Part shown: positions 13,988 through 15,703 of the stretch, piece after piece
Layout: every line of letters begins with the position of its first letter
How positions within the stretch are numbered: the stretch's first letter is position 1
Origin: an uncultured Clostridia bacterium
GTDB taxonomy: Bacteria > Bacillota > Clostridia > Christensenellales > CAG-138
Length of the DNA stretch: 15,703 bases
NCBI GenBank assembly: GCA_937915925.1
Contig: CALGGM010000028.1
Coordinates: forward strand, 1-15,703
Direction of reading: 5' to 3'
The notes under the pieces: model-generated
Seen by the model: only the letters and a program-made list of their open reading frames with translations
Databases searched by the model: none
What the model was told of the DNA's origin: nothing
Program-made: the position numbers and the translations under genes

Positions 13988-14353
13988 ATGGAATATGAAC
14001 GCGGTTGGGTGATGCGGCAGATCGATATGATCGTACGTTTTCTTTCCATGGTTTTTATGCAAAAGGATTCACAGGAATCCCGTACCGTGCTGATTTCGCA
14101 GGATGCGGAAACGGACCTGTTGTCCCGCGTGCTGACCGAGCTTGTTCACGCGGGCAAAATCGGGGAAGCCGAGGATGCTTTGTTCAACGCCTTCTCCGAT
14201 ACGGATTCCTACCGTGCGTTGGTTCTGCAATTCTATTCCGATCTTTCGTCAATGTCGGATGCGGAGCTCGAAAACGGCGGCTTTTCCCGTGAGGAGATTT
14301 TGCAGGGACTTCGCGATGCGGCAACACGGTTCGGTATCGTTTTGCCTTGGTGA
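13988..14353 (+). CDS. DUF6483-type protein of unknown function
   Basis: A 121-residue soluble protein with the opening pattern ERGWVMRQIDMIVRFLSMVFMQKD, which I recognise as the conserved start of DUF6483 proteins of Clostridia and relatives. The rest is helical and acidic, with a tetratricopeptide-like flavour (SRVLTELVHAGKIGEAEDALFNAF), and ends in FGIVLPW. The start at 13988 is preceded by AAGGAGG at 7-13 bases; an in-frame TTG at 13967 is less likely. It lies 73 bases after the radical SAM gene with no clear terminator between, so co-transcription is possible, but family members occur away from such enzymes, so a functional link is not implied. Function is unknown. Confidence 0.72.
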   Translation: MEYERGWVMRQIDMIVRFLSMVFMQKDSQESRTVLISQDAETDLLSRVLTELVHAGKIGEAEDALFNAFSDTDSYRALVLQFYSDLSSMSDAELENGGFSREEILQGLRDAATRFGIVLPW

Positions 14354-14419
14354 CAAGCGGTGTCGGTCGATCCTTTGATAGATGCGAATTGACGAATGAA
14401 TAAAGGGAAGGGGATTCCG

Positions 14420-14929
14420 ATGAGAAAGAAAAAGATTGTCATTGCATGTGCCGTGCTTCTTGTTCTTGTATGTTTGACGTTTCTCATTCTTAGAGATTTA
14501 GGGCTCTTCGGAACCCCGGTCCCTTCGCTCTATATAAACGATGAAAAGACTGCAATAATAGATTTGGTTGTTAAAGAAGACTATGTGATTCTGCCGCTTT
14601 ATAAGATACTGGATTCTGTCGGAGAATTATCCCATGCTGATTATAATTCCTATTATGCAACGTGCATAACGGTAAACGGAGTACGGTATGTGATTGATTT
14701 TGCCGGACATGTGTTAAAAACGGAAGAAGATTTTATTAATAAGCCAGACACGCATGGACTTTTGCCGGCATTCAACAATGAAAATGGACCGGATACAAAT
14801 CGATGGTATGATAAAGAAGTGGATGTCGGAAATCAGGTTTTTAGCAATCTTATGCAAGATATGGGAATGAATGCGTCTGTAGAATGGGATTATAAAAAAC
14901 AAACGGTATATATCCGCGTAAGTCCGTAA
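14420..14929 (+). CDS. Membrane-anchored protein with copper-amine-oxidase-N-terminal-like domain, AT-rich
   Basis: A 169-residue protein: a basic start (MRKKK), one hydrophobic segment (about 5-22) and an extracellular part. The exterior pattern (SLYINDEKTAIIDLVVKEDYVILPLYKILDSVG near the start; VFSNLMQDMGMNASVEWDYKKQTVYI at the end) resembles the Cu_amine_oxidN1 fold, a wall-associated beta-domain of Bacillota; that family call is tentative and predicts no enzyme activity. The start at 14420 is preceded by AAGGGGAT; an upstream in-frame ATG at 14396 has no ribosome site. Codon use is strikingly AT-rich (ATA, AGA, TTA and AAA common) compared with every neighbour, which points to recent acquisition. 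A hairpin follows the stop. Confidence 0.65.
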   Translation: MRKKKIVIACAVLLVLVCLTFLILRDLGLFGTPVPSLYINDEKTAIIDLVVKEDYVILPLYKILDSVGELSHADYNSYYATCITVNGVRYVIDFAGHVLKTEEDFINKPDTHGLLPAFNNENGPDTNRWYDKEVDVGNQVFSNLMQDMGMNASVEWDYKKQTVYIRVSP

Positions 14930-14936
14930 ATAAGGA

Positions 14937-14961
14937 AGATCGCGCAGGAAATGCGCGATTT
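14937..14961 (+). terminator. Probable weak terminator hairpin
   Basis: ATCGCGCA (14939-14946) pairs perfectly with TGCGCGAT (14952-14959) around GGAAA, extendable by an A-T and a G-T pair. Only TTT follows, so termination may be inefficient. It lies 8 bases after the stop of the AT-rich gene. Confidence 0.55.
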
Positions 14962-15052
14962 ACCTATGTAACGGAGCGAAGCGAAATGGATCGCATCCGT
15001 CCGCCCTTCCATCTTTTTCCTGCAAAGATCGGATCAAATATTCTGTTCGTTG

Positions 15053-15081
15053 TGGACAAACCGTAATATAAGTGGTATAAT
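15053..15081 (+). promoter_or_regulatory. Strong extended -10 SigA promoter for the zinc-ribbon gene
   Basis: TGGACA (15053-15058), a 17-base spacer, and a perfect TATAAT (15076-15081) preceded by TGG. Transcription should start near 15088, leaving a leader of about 83 bases before the GTG at 15171. Confidence 0.82.
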
Positions 15082-15170
15082 GTTCAAATAATATGTCTCG
15101 TTGCGTGCCAAAGGGAAAACAAATCCCGGATGCGCGCAGAAAAGAAAACGGGCGAGGAGGTTCCTTATCT

Positions 15171-15703
15171 GTGATCTGTCCGAATTGCGGCAAACTCATT
15201 GCATCCGACGAGAAGATCTGTAAGCTCTGCGGAACGCCGACCGTTCCCGTCGCGGGCAAGCAGAACGCTTTGCGCAAGATTCCGGAGACGGAGGAAGAGG
15301 ATGCGTTAGAGCTGCATTATATGATGGGGAGCGCATCGAATCAGGTGCGCAGGGAAAAAGAACGCATCGCGCAGGAGCAGGAGCTCGACCGACAGAAAAA
15401 GCGCAGGACGATGATCCTCTTGATCCTTGCGGCGATCCTTGCCGTCGTTGTCTGCGCTGCTGCGGTCTTGTTTGCCTGCACTTCCTGCGAGAATGCAAGA
15501 CCTGCCACCGTTCCGACCGAGGAGCCCACGGAAGCGCCGACGGATATTCCGACCGAAGCGCCGACGGAAGCGCCGACCGAGGAACCGACCGAAGCGCCGA
15601 CGGACGAACCGACGGAGACACCCACGGAAGCGCCGACCGAGGCGCCGACGGAAGCGCCTTCCCCGACGCCGACCGCAACGCCGAGCCCGTCGCCGACGCC
15701 TTC
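15171..15703 (+). CDS. Zinc-ribbon, single-pass membrane protein with PTEA-repeat tail (cut by window end)
   Basis: Open to the end of the window (at least 177 codons). The N-terminus is a zinc ribbon, ICPNCGK followed by ICKLCGT (two CxxC pairs). A charged, probably coiled region (REKERIAQEQELDRQKKRR) comes next, then a hydrophobic membrane segment (MILLILAAILAVVVCAAAVLFAC, described in part: about residues 81-102), then a long tetrapeptide repeat of Pro-Thr-Glu/Asp-Ala/Glu and a Pro-Ser/Thr region. This is the common layout of cytoplasmic zinc ribbon, membrane anchor and external spacer; an exported C-terminal domain may follow beyond the window. GTG at 15171 is chosen because GAGGAGG lies 10 bases upstream and gives a zinc ribbon at residue 3. 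An in-frame ATG at 15093 would add 26 residues but sits only about 5 bases after the predicted transcription start. Confidence 0.75.
   Translation, partial: MICPNCGKLIASDEKICKLCGTPTVPVAGKQNALRKIPETEEEDALELHYMMGSASNQVRREKERIAQEQELDRQKKRRTMILLILAAILAVVVCAAAVLFACTSCENARPATVPTEEPTEAPTDIPTEAPTEAPTEEPTEAPTDEPTETPTEAPTEAPTEAPSPTPTATPSPSPTP
15524..15703 (+). repeat. 12-base-period direct repeats encoding PTEA units
   Basis: Near-tandem copies of a CCGACGGAAGCG-type 12-mer (with GAC/GAG/GAA and ACC/ACG variants) cover the end of the window, encoding a Pro-Thr-Glu-Ala-like tetrapeptide array that grades into Pro-Thr/Ser repeats. Such arrays vary in copy number and assemble poorly, which may explain the contig end. 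Confidence 0.8.

Noticed and set aside
15341..15625. Minus-strand VGSSVGAS repeat protein
   Set aside because: It is just the complement of the PTEA-coding 12-base repeat; the sense strand has the promoter, ribosome site and zinc ribbon.
15524..15703. CRISPR-like direct repeats
   Set aside because: The repeats are contiguous 12-mers in one reading frame with no spacers; they encode a protein repeat.

Overview
The window reads as a GC-rich genome of the Bacillota (class Clostridia), probably an uncultured, spore-forming gut lineage. The markers are a SigK-type sporulation sigma factor with a hydrophobic pro-sequence, RNase J, the folate-dependent tRNA methyltransferase TrmFO, a SleB-type cell wall hydrolase, a YlbF/YmcA-family protein, a DUF6483-type protein and clear SigA-type promoters. 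All genes lie on the + strand. I cannot place it below class with confidence.

Layout. Bases 1 to about 320 are an open reading frame I do not recognise; it runs without a stop into the catalytic-tyrosine region of DNA topoisomerase I (topA), but the expected upstream half of TopA (Toprim domain) is absent, so this is most likely a chimeric join. From there a housekeeping cluster follows: topA (3' part), trmFO, hslV, hslU, a secreted SleB-like hydrolase and RNase J. Codon choice shifts inside trmFO near 1830-1890 (GCC/CCC to GCG/CCG, with more CTT), a possible second junction. Next come a lipoprotein with an HExxH metalloprotease motif, a YlbF-family protein, mltG (from a promoter that predicts a leaderless mRNA) and a strong terminator. 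A 322-base non-coding stretch follows, holding repeat-like hairpins, then sigK and prs with its own extended -10 promoter and terminator.

The most unusual part is 12098-13914: two small proteins sharing an N-terminal block (DYxPxYPKK, a hydrophobic stretch, and a Gly-Cys at residues 36-37) but with different, internally repetitive, acidic proline-rich C-termini, followed within 7 bases by a compact radical SAM/SPASM enzyme. This has the layout of a ribosomally made, post-translationally modified peptide (RiPP) or modified-lipoprotein system: two substrates and one maturase. I cannot match it to a named family. The modification and product are unknown.

The right end carries a DUF6483-type gene, a markedly AT-rich gene for a membrane-anchored protein with a copper-amine-oxidase-N-terminal-like fold (probably acquired), and the start of a zinc-ribbon/transmembrane protein with a long PTEA-type repeat tail that runs off the window. 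No tRNA, rRNA, CRISPR array, transposase or phage gene was seen.
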